A stretch of 64,000 nt of DNA. Origin: Ancylobacter radicis (lineage in GTDB: Bacteria; Pseudomonadota; Alphaproteobacteria; Rhizobiales; Xanthobacteraceae). Position numbers and translations under genes: made by a program. The stretch covers positions 434,001 to 498,000 of the forward strand of contig NZ_JAHCQH010000014.1 of the NCBI RefSeq assembly GCF_018449475.1, read 5' to 3'. Shown here in pieces: positions 40,508 through 48,829 of this stretch. Under the pieces are notes generated by a model. That model made no database searches, was not told the origin of the DNA, and worked only from the letters and a program-made list of their open reading frames with translations. The stretch's first letter is position 1. Each line of letters opens with the position of its first letter.

Positions 40508-41827
40508 TCAGTGCGCGGGCGACTGGCGCGCGCCCATGGCGGAAAGTCCTTCCGCCTCGACGGCGCTGCGGGCGATGAACCGGGCACGCAGCGGCTTCAG
40601 AACAACCAGCGCGAGAAGCGCCGCCATGGCGTTGAGGCCGACCGCGATGGCGAACACCGCGTACCAGCCATAGGCCGCCGCGATGAGGCTGGCGAAGGGC
40701 ACCAGCAGCGCCGCCGTGCCCTTGGCGGTGTAGAGCATGCCGGCATTGGTGGCGGCGAATTTCGAGCCGAACGTGTCGCCGCAGGTCGCCGGGAACAGCG
40801 AGTAGATTTCACCGAACACGCCGAAGAAGCCAGCCGTCGCCAGCACGAAGACCAGCGGGTTCGAGCCGTGATAAACCAGCAGCAATAGCATCACGGCGGC
40901 GGTGCCGAAGGCGATGAACATGGTGTTCTCGCGCCCGATCCGGTCTGAGACATAGCCGAAGATCGGCCGGCCGAAACCGTCAAAGATGCGGTCGAGCGAG
41001 ATGGCAAGGGTCAGCGCCGCCGCCTGCAGGCCGAGCAGGTTCACCGGAATATCAGCGACGCCGAGATCATGGGCGATCGGGCCGATCTGCGCCGCCGCCA
41101 TAAGGCCGCCCGAGGCAACCATCACGAACAGCAGATAGAGCAGCCAGAACACAGGCTTGGTGACGGTCTGCGAGGGCTGGTAGTCGACCTTGCTCTGCGG
41201 CAGCCCAAGCGCCTTCTTCGGCGGCGCGATCTTGTGGACGGGCGGGCGCAGGAACTGGGCGAGCAGCAGGACGACCACACCCTGGCCGATGCCGAACCAG
41301 AAGAAGGCGGCCTGATAGCCATGCGAGGCGATGGTGTTGGCGATCGGCACCACGGTCAGTGCCGCGCCGGCGCCGAAGCCGGCCGCCGTGGCGCCGGCCG
41401 CAAGGCCACGACGGTAGGGAAACCATTTCAGCGCATTGCCGACGCAGGTGCCGTAGACGGCGCCGGCACCGATACCAGCGAACACCGCCCCGACATAGAG
41501 CAGGGTGAGCGAGTCGGCATAGGAGTTGATGATCCAGGCGAGGCCGATCATCACGCCGCCGAAGGTCACGACGATGCGCGGACCATAGCGATCGACGAAC
41601 CACGCCTCGATCGGCACCAGCCAGGTCTCGGTCAGCACGAAGATGGTGAAGGCGGTCTGGATCGCCGCGCGGCTCCAGCCATGGGCCTGATTGATCGGAT
41701 CGACGAACAGGGTCCAGCCATATTGAAGATTGGCGATCATCGCCATGCAGAGGACGCCGCAGGCCAGTTGAAGCCAGGGCTCCCAGGCCCGCGCGCTGGT
41801 CCTTGGGCTCGTAACGTTCGGTTCCAT
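40508..41827 (-). CDS. MFS transporter, oxalate/formate antiporter (OFA) family
   Basis: This 439-residue protein has twelve hydrophobic helices. The OFA-type N-terminus (ACGVLCMAMIANLQYGWTLF) and AHGWSRAAIQTAFTIFVL match OxlT-like proteins. RYGPR in the first cytoplasmic loop is the MFS motif A variant. The central loop is short and basic (APPKKALGLPQSKVDYQPSQ). I chose the ATG at 41827 (MEPN) because the upstream extension is not hydrophobic. It has a long AT-rich leader region. No oxalate enzymes are near, so the substrate is open. Confidence 0.88.
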   Translation of the reverse strand: MEPNVTSPRTSARAWEPWLQLACGVLCMAMIANLQYGWTLFVDPINQAHGWSRAAIQTAFTIFVLTETWLVPIEAWFVDRYGPRIVVTFGGVMIGLAWIINSYADSLTLLYVGAVFAGIGAGAVYGTCVGNALKWFPYRRGLAAGATAAGFGAGAALTVVPIANTIASHGYQAAFFWFGIGQGVVVLLLAQFLRPPVHKIAPPKKALGLPQSKVDYQPSQTVTKPVFWLLYLLFVMVASGGLMAAAQIGPIAHDLGVADIPVNLLGLQAAALTLAISLDRIFDGFGRPIFGYVSDRIGRENTMFIAFGTAAVMLLLLVYHGSNPLVFVLATAGFFGVFGEIYSLFPATCGDTFGSKFAATNAGMLYTAKGTAALLVPFASLIAAAYGWYAVFAIAVGLNAMAALLALVVLKPLRARFIARSAVEAEGLSAMGARQSPAH

Positions 41828-42060
41828 TGAGACTTTCCTCAACCTGTTGATGCCGCGCGGCTCTTGGTGGCCGCTTCCGGCGCGGGTGCTCGACACACCC
41901 CGGATGTTCATCTGGCTGGGCTCGCATGCCGGGCTCGAAACCGCCTCCCGGCCTCTCCGAACGTCAGATCGTGACGCTCGGTCAAGTATTCAATTTTTCA
42001 ATCACGCGATACCGCTCACAAAAGACAAATAACATTTCCAATGATGTTTTCAACATGCTT

Positions 42061-42081
42061 CATACGAATGTATGTTTACAT
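42061..42081. promoter_or_regulatory. Overlapping dyads, possible GntR-type site
   Basis: CATAC-gaat-GTATG (42061-42074) and ATGTA-tgtt-TACAT (42068-42081) are two perfect 5-4-5 dyads that overlap. They lie about 235 bp upstream of the OFA transporter start. The form is like FCD-type GntR operators, but no cognate regulator is adjacent. Confidence 0.35.
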
Positions 42082-42150
42082 GATTTATTGCGGTCAGATC
42101 ATTAAAATAACAATTTAATTTGAATATATTGCGGGATGATTTTCAGTATT

Positions 42151-42164
42151 CTCACGGCCGTGAG
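42151..42164. promoter_or_regulatory. Perfect 14-bp palindrome CTCACGGCCGTGAG
   Basis: A self-complementary 14-mer at the edge of the AT-rich block. It could be a regulator site. It lacks the flanking features of a terminator. Confidence 0.35.
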
Positions 42165-42209
42165 CGAAATATGATCGCGATGGAGCGGTCTCTTGAAGTG
42201 ATGGGATAC

Positions 42210-42255
42210 GGGTCCTGACGCAGAGGTGCCGTGCGCCGTCTCTGCGTCAGGACCC
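42210..42255. repeat. 16-bp perfect inverted repeat
   Basis: GGGTCCTGACGCAGAG (42210-42225) and its exact complement (42240-42255) flank a 14-nt loop. No T-tract follows on either strand. It may be a structured RNA leader, a protein site or the remnant of a small mobile element. Confidence 0.6.
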
Positions 42256-42454
42256 TGGCTTTCCCAGCGCCGCCCGCCGAAGGCGTCCAGCTCGCGATCC
42301 ATGACAGTTGGGTAAGCGGCCAAGAGTCATCGCCACCGGCCGCCGGCTCTCCGACGCATCTTCCCCGCGACTCGCGCGGAACCCCTTGGCCTTCACCGCG
42401 TTCCAATACCGCGGCCGGTGCCTTGTTCCGGCTGCCAATGGAAAGGGATTGTCT

Positions 42455-42598
42455 ATGAACCGCACTGTCCTCGGCGCTCTGGTCGTGGTGCTCGCCGTTG
42501 TGGCCGCCATTTTCGCCTATCAGGCCTATGAGCGGGATCAGAACTCGCTGCAGATCGAAGTCGGTCCGCAGGGCGTAAAGGTCGATCCGCCGGGCTGA
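42455..42598 (+). CDS. Small single-span membrane protein, 47 residues
   Basis: A good ribosome site (GAAAGGGATT) precedes the ATG at 42455. The product starts MNRTVLGALVVVLAVVAAIF, a hydrophobic helix of about 20 residues, followed by a short polar tail with AYERDQNSLQIEVG and ending VDPPG. This suggests an N-in/C-out inner-membrane peptide with a periplasmic tail. I do not recognise the family. It is followed by a transporter gene on the same strand 131 bp away. Confidence 0.65.
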   Translation: MNRTVLGALVVVLAVVAAIFAYQAYERDQNSLQIEVGPQGVKVDPPG

Positions 42599-42729
42599 GG
42601 GGTTGCGCAGGCCGACGAAAGTATCATTTCGGCCGGCTGCATCGCGGGGATGGGTGGTCTAAAAGGGCCGCCTGATCCTCGTCCGGCCTGCGTCCTCGCC
42701 CGCCGCGACGCTCCCGGAGCCCGCAGCCC

Positions 42730-44079
42730 ATGTCATCCAGCCCTGCCGCCCTGTCCGGCGGCACCGTCGCCAATCCCCGCTCGCGCGTCATCCTCGCCAG
42801 CCTGATCGGCACCACCATCGAGTTCTACGACTTCTACGTCTATGCCACGGCGGCCGTGCTGGTATTTCCGCACCTTTTCTTCCCGCCCGGCAATGACGCG
42901 ACCGCCCTGCTCGCTTCCTTCGCCGTGTTCGGCGCGGCGATGGTGGCGCGTCCGCTCGGGGCCATCTTCTTCGGCCATCTCGGCGATAAGCGCGGGCGCA
43001 AGGTGACGCTGGTCGGTGCCCTGCTCACCATGGGCATCGCCACCTTCCTCATCGGCGCCCTGCCCACCTATCATCAGGTCGGCTGGCTGGCCCCGGCGCT
43101 GCTGATGCTGATGCGCCTCGCGCAGGGCTTCGCGCTCGGCGGCGAATGGAGCGGCGCGGCGCTGGTCGCCACCGAGAATGCGCCCGCCGGCAAGCGCGCG
43201 GTCTACGGCACCTTCCCGCAACTCGGCGCCCCGCTTGGCTTTATCCTCGCCAATGGCCTGTTCCTCATCATCGCCGCCATCCTGCCGTCCGATGATCCCT
43301 CACGCCCGTCGCAGGCATTCCTCGATTGGGGCTGGCGCATCCCGTTCCTGTTTTCCATCGTCATGGTGGCGGTGGGCCTGTGGGTCCGGCTCAATCTGGT
43401 GGAGAGCACGGCGTTCGAGAAGACGGTGAAGGCCGGCAAGGTCCACAGCCTGCCGCTGGTTTCGGTGTTCCGCACCCATACGCGCCAGCTCGTGCTCGGC
43501 ACCTTCTACATGCTGGCGACCTATGTGCTGTTCTATCTGATGACCACCTTCTCGCTGAGCTATGGCCGCGCGGCGGTGAACGGTGCCCTGCCAGGACTTG
43601 GGTATGATTACACCACCTTCGTGCTGATGATGATCATCGGCGTGGTGTTCTTCGGCATCTTCACCATGCTCTCCGGCCCGTGGGCGGACCGCTGGGGCCG
43701 CCGGGGCACGCTGATCGGGGTGACGCTCGCCATTATCGCCTTCGGCCTGCTCTGGGTGCCGATGCTGGCCGGCGGCACCATCGGGGTGATGGCGTGGCTC
43801 ATCCTCGGCTTCAGCCTGATGGGGATGACCTTCGGTCCGATGGGCGCGCTGCTGCCGGAGCTGTTCCCGGCCAATGTGCGCTACACCGGCTCGGGCATTT
43901 CCTACAACGTCTCCTCCATCCTCGGCGCGGCGGTCGCTCCCTTCATCGCCATCGCGCTGTGGAGCTGGGGCGGCGGCAGCCCGTTCTGGGTAGGATTATA
44001 CCTTTCCGCAATGGCCGGCCTGACGCTGATCGCGCTGCTGATGGGCACGGAGACCCGCGACGTCGACATCGAGGCGTGA
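42730..44079 (+). CDS. MFS transporter, metabolite:H+ symporter (MHS) family
   Basis: This 449-residue protein with twelve helices belongs to the group of ProP, ShiA and KgtP. It has the subgroup mark GTTIEFYDFYVYATAAVLVF at the N-terminus and the motif FGHLGDKRGRKVTL in the first cytoplasmic loop, followed by RLAQGFALGGEWSGAALVA. Members import small organic acids or osmolytes with protons. No partner enzyme is adjacent. The gene converges on the DHA2 transporter gene, 15 bp away. Confidence 0.9.
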   Translation: MSSSPAALSGGTVANPRSRVILASLIGTTIEFYDFYVYATAAVLVFPHLFFPPGNDATALLASFAVFGAAMVARPLGAIFFGHLGDKRGRKVTLVGALLTMGIATFLIGALPTYHQVGWLAPALLMLMRLAQGFALGGEWSGAALVATENAPAGKRAVYGTFPQLGAPLGFILANGLFLIIAAILPSDDPSRPSQAFLDWGWRIPFLFSIVMVAVGLWVRLNLVESTAFEKTVKAGKVHSLPLVSVFRTHTRQLVLGTFYMLATYVLFYLMTTFSLSYGRAAVNGALPGLGYDYTTFVLMMIIGVVFFGIFTMLSGPWADRWGRRGTLIGVTLAIIAFGLLWVPMLAGGTIGVMAWLILGFSLMGMTFGPMGALLPELFPANVRYTGSGISYNVSSILGAAVAPFIAIALWSWGGGSPFWVGLYLSAMAGLTLIALLMGTETRDVDIEA

Positions 44080-44084
44080 CGTGT

Positions 44085-44107
44085 CGCCCGGATCTCAGAT
44101 CCGGGCG
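44085..44107. terminator. Hairpin between convergent transporter genes
   Basis: CGCCCGGATCT and its exact complement are separated by one base, giving a 23-bp near-perfect palindrome just after the MHS gene stop and spanning the stop codon of the opposite gene. It lacks a T-tract, so termination is likely but not proven. Confidence 0.5.
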
Positions 44108-45615
44108 AGCCTCAGCCGGGCGATGAGGAAGGCGAGCAGCGCCGCCGCGACACAGGCCATCGCCGCCCGGTCGAGCGCCACCATGAAGGCGGCATGCGCC
44201 GCCTCCACCAGCGGCGCGGCCAGTTCCGCCGGCAGTCGCCCGGCGGCAATGACCGCGCCATCAAGCGTCGCGCGCGCCGCCGTGAGCGCGGCTCCCGGCA
44301 GGTCGGGCAGGCTGAACGCCACCATCTCCAGCCGATAGCTCGCCGCGACGAGACTACCGAGCACGGCGATGCCGAGCGCGCCGCCAAACTCGAAACTGGT
44401 CTCCGAGATCGCCGAGGCCGCCCCGGCACGCTCCGCCGGGGCGATGCGCATGACGAAATCGGTGGTGAGCGTGCCGACCGGCGCAAGCCCAAGGCAGATC
44501 AGCACAATTGCCGTCATGAGGACCCAGATCGACGAGCCGGGGTGAAGCTGCGTCAGCACGGCGAAGCCCAGTGCCGCGATCAGCGCGCCGGCGGAGAGCA
44601 CATCGGCGGAGCGCCAGCGGCGCACCAGCCAGGGCGTCGCCATGGAGCCGAGCGCGAAGCACACGCCGGACGGTGCGGTCCAGAGCCCGGCCTCCAGCGG
44701 GCTCATGCCGCGCACGAGCTGGAGATATTGCGAGATGAAGACGAAGATGCCCATCGCACCGAGCATCGCCGTTACATTGATACCGAGCGCGGCCCCGAAA
44801 CCGGGCGTGCGGAACAGCGCGAGGTCGATCATCGGGTCGGCGAGCCGCTTCTGCCGCGCGACGAACAGGGTGCCGACGCCGAGACCCAGCGCGACAGCCG
44901 CTACCGCCTCAACTCCAAAGCCGGATTCGGCCATCCGCTTCATGCCGTAAATAATTGACAGAGAAGCGATAATCGACTGCGCCGCGCTGAGCACATCAAG
45001 CCGGCCGGCCGTCTCGTCACGGAACTCCGGCAGCAGCAGCGGCCCGGCGATGAGCAGGCCGATCATCACCGGAACGGCGGCAAGAAACACCGCTCCCCAC
45101 CAGAAATACGTCAGGATAATACCTCCGACCAGCGGGCCGAGCGCCGCGCCGGAGGAGAAGCAGGCGATCCATACGCCGATGGCGAAGGTGCGCTCGCGCT
45201 GGTCGAGGAAGATGTTGCGGATCAGCGAGAGGGTCGAGGGCGCCAGCGTCGCCCCGGCGATGCCGAGCACCGCGCGGGCGGCGATCAGTTCCTCGGCGGT
45301 GCGGGCGAAGGCGGCGAGAATCGAGGCTGCCGCGAAGGCCGCGGCACCGATCATCAACAGCCGGCGCCGGCCGATACGGTCGCCCAGCGTGCCCATCAGC
45401 ATCAGCGTGCCGGCCACCATGAAGCCGTAAATATCAATGATCCAAAGGAGTTGTGCGGCGGAGGGGGCGAGGTCGAGCGACAGATGCGGCACCGCGAGGT
45501 TCAGCACGGTGAGGTCCATCGCATAGACGAGGCATGGCAGGGCGATCACCCCGAGCGCCACCCAGTCGCGCAGGCTCGCCATCCCGGCCCGACCTTGTTC
45601 ACTCGTTACCTGCAT
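44095..45615 (-). CDS. MFS transporter, DHA2 (14-helix drug efflux) family
   Basis: This 506-residue efflux pump of the EmrB/QacA/SmvA type has fourteen hydrophobic segments. The marks LVYAMDLTVLNLAVPHLSLD, GTLGDRIGRRRLL and GIAGATLAPSTLSLIRNIF are typical, with the acidic residue in helix 1 used by QacA-like pumps. I chose the ATG at 45615 (MQVTSEQ); one at MASLRD is an alternative. No membrane fusion protein is adjacent, so it probably works alone in the inner membrane. Confidence 0.9.
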   Translation of the reverse strand: MQVTSEQGRAGMASLRDWVALGVIALPCLVYAMDLTVLNLAVPHLSLDLAPSAAQLLWIIDIYGFMVAGTLMLMGTLGDRIGRRRLLMIGAAAFAAASILAAFARTAEELIAARAVLGIAGATLAPSTLSLIRNIFLDQRERTFAIGVWIACFSSGAALGPLVGGIILTYFWWGAVFLAAVPVMIGLLIAGPLLLPEFRDETAGRLDVLSAAQSIIASLSIIYGMKRMAESGFGVEAVAAVALGLGVGTLFVARQKRLADPMIDLALFRTPGFGAALGINVTAMLGAMGIFVFISQYLQLVRGMSPLEAGLWTAPSGVCFALGSMATPWLVRRWRSADVLSAGALIAALGFAVLTQLHPGSSIWVLMTAIVLICLGLAPVGTLTTDFVMRIAPAERAGAASAISETSFEFGGALGIAVLGSLVAASYRLEMVAFSLPDLPGAALTAARATLDGAVIAAGRLPAELAAPLVEAAHAAFMVALDRAAMACVAAALLAFLIARLRLARI

Positions 45616-45751
45616 CACGCACCCCGACAATGGGCGGTGGGCATAGCCCATTGCCCCCGCCCCAACCAGAGGGTGCTGACGTTCCGGCACGGTGCGAGGG
45701 CAACGTGACGCGATCCGGCAACAGTTCGGTGTTTTTATACCTCCGCCACGG

Positions 45752-47083
45752 TCAGGGCGGCGCCGCGCCCTCGATCCGCGCCCGCAGCTCGCGCTGCGCC
45801 GCCTCGTCCAGCGGGAAGCGCCACATCAGTGCAATGGCGGCGAGCTTCGGCAGAAGCGGCAGCCAGGCATAGAGTGCCGCGAGGGCTCCCGTCCCCGCGC
45901 CGCCGGGGCTACCGGGGCTGAAACCGGCAAGGTCGAGAAGCGGAAAAACCAAGCCGACACTGAGGGCTAGCGACAGTTTCGTCGCCAGCGTCCAGGCCGC
46001 GAAATACAGGCCTGACCGCTGCTCGCCGGAGGCGGCGGTGTCGACGTCGATGACATCCGCCTGAATGGCCGGGGGGATGACGAGGTCGAAGGCCAGCAGG
46101 AGGCCCGTCGCGACGCAGATCGCCGCGAAGGCGATGACGTCGCCCGGCCCAAGAAATCCAGCGGCGGCGAAAATGGCGCAGGCGATGAGCATGGAGCCGC
46201 ACCAGGCGCGGTGTTTTTCTACCTTCTTCACCACATGAAGGGCCAGCGGCACACCGGCTATCGCACTGAGAAAATAGGCGAAAAGCAGCGGGCCGCGCAG
46301 TTCGGGGGCGCCCAGCCGGTCGGCCACGAAATACAGGAAAAGCGTTGCCGGAATGGCGTTGGCGAGGCCGTTCAGCACGAAGGCGGCGAGCAGGCGCCGG
46401 AACGGACGGTTCGCCGCGAGGTATCTGAGTGCCGCGCGCAGATCCAGACGGGTGCGGGAATGGTCCATCGGCTCGGGCACGAAACGCACCGCCAGGAGGC
46501 CGGCCAGCGGTGCAGTGAGGAGGACGATCAGGCCGATGAGAGCAAGTCCGTGCAATCCGTCCACCCGGTCGAAGCCCATCATGAAGGGCAGGCTGATCGC
46601 CACCAATGTGCCGACAAGCGTCGCCCCCTCCCGCGCCGCGGTGATCGCCGCCCGCTCGCGGTAGTCGCCCGACAGTTCCGCCCCCCAGGCGCCATAGGCC
46701 AGGGTCGCCCCCGTGTAGCCGAGCGAGACGCCGGTCGCCCAGAAGGCGAGATAGAGGAGCCCTGCCCCGGCCGGCGGGCCGAACAGCATGAAGGCGCTGA
46801 CCGCCGCCACCGGGAGCGCGGCGAGGAAGAGGGTGCGCCGCCGCCCGAAGCGCACGCGCAGCCGGTCCGACAGCCAGCCCAGCGCCACGTCGCCCGCCGC
46901 ATCGACAAGGCGCACCGCCAGCAGCACCCCGCCGACGGCGCCGAGCGGCAGGCCCAGCGTCTGCGTGTAGAAGGTCGGGACCAGCAGATAGAGCGGGAGG
47001 GCGAGCGCCGCGAGCGGCAGCGCCGGCAGCGCATAGGCGGCAAGCCGCCAGCGTCCCAGGCCGCCCGGTGAGGGCGCCGGCAT
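45752..47083 (-). CDS. MFS transporter, GPH (MelB-like) family
   Basis: This 443-residue transporter of the glycoside-pentoside-hexuronide:cation symporter group has twelve hydrophobic helices. RLVDAAGDVALGWLSDRLR (MelB-type DxxxD region), RFGRRRTLFL and AELSGDYRERAAITAAREG are the family marks. Its ATG shares a base with the stop of the DUF3833 gene (TGATG), so the two are coupled. Family members of this type in alphaproteobacteria are often uncharacterised; sugar is only one possible substrate. Confidence 0.85.
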   Translation of the reverse strand: MPAPSPGGLGRWRLAAYALPALPLAALALPLYLLVPTFYTQTLGLPLGAVGGVLLAVRLVDAAGDVALGWLSDRLRVRFGRRRTLFLAALPVAAVSAFMLFGPPAGAGLLYLAFWATGVSLGYTGATLAYGAWGAELSGDYRERAAITAAREGATLVGTLVAISLPFMMGFDRVDGLHGLALIGLIVLLTAPLAGLLAVRFVPEPMDHSRTRLDLRAALRYLAANRPFRRLLAAFVLNGLANAIPATLFLYFVADRLGAPELRGPLLFAYFLSAIAGVPLALHVVKKVEKHRAWCGSMLIACAIFAAAGFLGPGDVIAFAAICVATGLLLAFDLVIPPAIQADVIDVDTAASGEQRSGLYFAAWTLATKLSLALSVGLVFPLLDLAGFSPGSPGGAGTGALAALYAWLPLLPKLAAIALMWRFPLDEAAQRELRARIEGAAPP

Positions 47084-47601
47084 CACGGCCGGCGGAATTC
47101 GACGCGCGAACGGGCGACCGGCAGACCGTATTTCGTCACCCATGCCGTGTTCAGCATCGTGCCGTCCGGCCGCAGGGTCATCGTGTCGTGGAAGCGGACG
47201 AGATTCTCGCCCGGCCCTTCATCGAGGTCGATCAGATAGTTGAAGGTCGCGGTATTGCCGCGGATGGTCACCGTCGTATCCCCGCGCACATCCTCGCGTG
47301 TGCCGCGATAGGTGCCATCGGCCTGCTTCTCGAACCGCCAGGTCTTGGTCTGGCGCTCGCCATCGGCAAAGGTGAAATTCTCCACCAACGTCAGCATCCG
47401 GCCGTTCCATTTGCCGTCGAGGGCGACGGAGAAACGCCGCGACGTGCCGTTGATGGCGTGGAAAGAGCCCTCGGCCTGGCTCGCGCCGGCGAAATAGCCC
47501 TCCAGCGTGAAGGGCTGCGCCGTGCTGGCGGCGGCGGGTGCCGTCAGCGCGAGGGCTGCGAGCAGACTCATGGGTAGAAGACGTTTCAGGCTCTGGCGCA
47601 T
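47083..47601 (-). CDS. DUF3833 family exported protein
   Basis: This 172-residue protein has a signal peptide (residues 1-27, LLPMSLLAALALTAPAAAS) followed by a lipocalin-like beta-barrel domain. The DUF3833 pattern can be followed: LEGYFAGASQAEGSFHAING, LTLVENFTFADGE, KTWRFEKQADGTYRGTREDV and NTAWVTKYGLPVAR. GGAGGG precedes the ATG at 47601. Unlike many members it has no lipobox cysteine. It is the first gene of a pair with the GPH transporter. The function is unknown; some DUF3833 genes occur near lipid or stress genes. Confidence 0.85.
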   Translation of the reverse strand: MRQSLKRLLPMSLLAALALTAPAAASTAQPFTLEGYFAGASQAEGSFHAINGTSRRFSVALDGKWNGRMLTLVENFTFADGERQTKTWRFEKQADGTYRGTREDVRGDTTVTIRGNTATFNYLIDLDEGPGENLVRFHDTMTLRPDGTMLNTAWVTKYGLPVARSRVEFRRP

Positions 47602-47711
47602 CGCACCCTCCGTGGTCCTGCCCGCAACTACGTGCCGAACCGGGTTGTGGATGTGCGCGGGCAAGGTCGCGATCACGAAAGCGGATCGAGGACCGGCTCA
47701 GAACCGGCGTG

Positions 47712-47749
47712 CCGTCACGCGCCGCCGTCGTGAGGACGGCGCGTGACGG
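47712..47749. terminator. Long GC hairpin at the end of the NMT1-type importer operon
   Basis: CCGTCACGCGCCG (47712-47724) pairs perfectly with 47737-47749 across a 12-nt loop. It lies 23 bp beyond the stop of the minus-strand binding-protein gene. There is no T-tract, so it may be a Rho-dependent or 3'-stabilising structure. Confidence 0.6.
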
Positions 47750-47772
47750 GGCCTGCTGTCAGGATCGGACGG

Positions 47773-48783
47773 TCACTGCGCCTTCGCCTTGGCGAGGAAC
47801 GAGCCGTCGAAGGTCTTGGAGAGATCGATGGACGCGCCGTCGAACTTCGGGTCGGTGGTGGTGAGCAGGTTCAGCGCGCTTTTCATGCTGGCTTCGTCGA
47901 TGTTGCCATCGGTCGAATAGGACTGGCGCGAGGCGTTGAACGCCTTGATGTACAGGTCCTTGTCGCCCAGCCAGTAATCCTGCGGCACGACGGCGGCCAC
48001 CTCTTCCGGCGTCGCCTTCTCCAGCCATTTCAGCGTGCGGTAGAACACGTTGGTGAGCGCCTGCACCGTCTTGGGATTGGCCGCGATGAAGTCTTCCTTG
48101 AGGTAGAGCACCGCCGCCGGGTTCATGCCGCCGAACAGCTTCTCCGTGCCTTCCGTCGTGCGGGTGTCGATCATCACATTGATCAGGCCCATGTCTTCCA
48201 GCTTGGAGATCACCGGGTCGAGATGGGAGATGGCGTCGATCTCGCCCTTCTGCATCGCCGCGACCGCCGAGGCGCCGCCACCGACGCCGATGAAGGACGC
48301 GTCATCCGACTTCAGCCCGGCCTTGGCGAAGGCGTACTGGACCAGAATATGGGTCGAGGAGCCCGGCGCGGTGACGCCGATATTCTTGCCCTTGAGATCG
48401 GCCACCGATTTGATCTTGTCGGCTTCCGACTTGCGCACCGCGAGCACGATGCCGGGATAGCGGCCGAGGTCGATGACGGCGCGGATGTCCTGCTTCTTCT
48501 GCTGCATGCGGATCGTGTGCTCATAGGCACCCGTGACCGCATCCACCGAGCCGCCGACCAGCGCCTGCAGCGACTTGGCGCCGCCGCCGAAATCGTTGAT
48601 CTCGACGGTGAGGCCGGCGTCCTTGAAGTAGCCGAGCCGCTCGGCCAGCGTCAGCGGGAGATAATAGAGCAGCGGCTTGCCACCGACGCCGATAGTGAGG
48701 TCCGGCTTCTCCACATCCGCCGCCTGCGCGCCAAGGGTGGGGAAAAGCAGGCTCGCTGCCAGCAAAAGAGAACGTATTTTCAT
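47773..48783 (-). CDS. ABC transporter substrate-binding protein, SsuA/THI5-like
   Basis: This 336-residue periplasmic protein of the NMT1/SsuA/TauA group has a signal peptide ending GAQAAD at about residue 22. The family pattern is YYLPLTLAERLGYFKDAGLTVE, LVGGSVDAVTGAYEHTI and LKGKNIGVTAPGSSTHILVQ. Members bind sulfonates, nitriles, pyrimidines, aromatics or other small acids. It is the last gene of a five-gene unit with the permease, ATPase, lyase and CoA-transferase, so the ligand is probably the organic acid those enzymes degrade. Confidence 0.9.
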   Translation of the reverse strand: MKIRSLLLAASLLFPTLGAQAADVEKPDLTIGVGGKPLLYYLPLTLAERLGYFKDAGLTVEINDFGGGAKSLQALVGGSVDAVTGAYEHTIRMQQKKQDIRAVIDLGRYPGIVLAVRKSEADKIKSVADLKGKNIGVTAPGSSTHILVQYAFAKAGLKSDDASFIGVGGGASAVAAMQKGEIDAISHLDPVISKLEDMGLINVMIDTRTTEGTEKLFGGMNPAAVLYLKEDFIAANPKTVQALTNVFYRTLKWLEKATPEEVAAVVPQDYWLGDKDLYIKAFNASRQSYSTDGNIDEASMKSALNLLTTTDPKFDGASIDLSKTFDGSFLAKAKAQ

Positions 48784-48829
48784 TGGGTTCCTCCCGTTTC
48801 TTGATGAGATTTGTCAGCGGCTGAACCTG

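Larger units (their letters stand above)
41828..42454. other. Long AT-rich intergenic region with several dyads
   Basis: This 627-bp stretch separates the divergent OFA transporter and the 47-residue membrane protein gene. Bases 41990-42150 are strikingly AT-rich for this genome. It contains overlapping dyads at 42061-42081, a perfect 14-bp palindrome at 42151-42164 and a 16-bp perfect inverted repeat at 42210-42255. Short frames here lack support. Confidence 0.7.
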
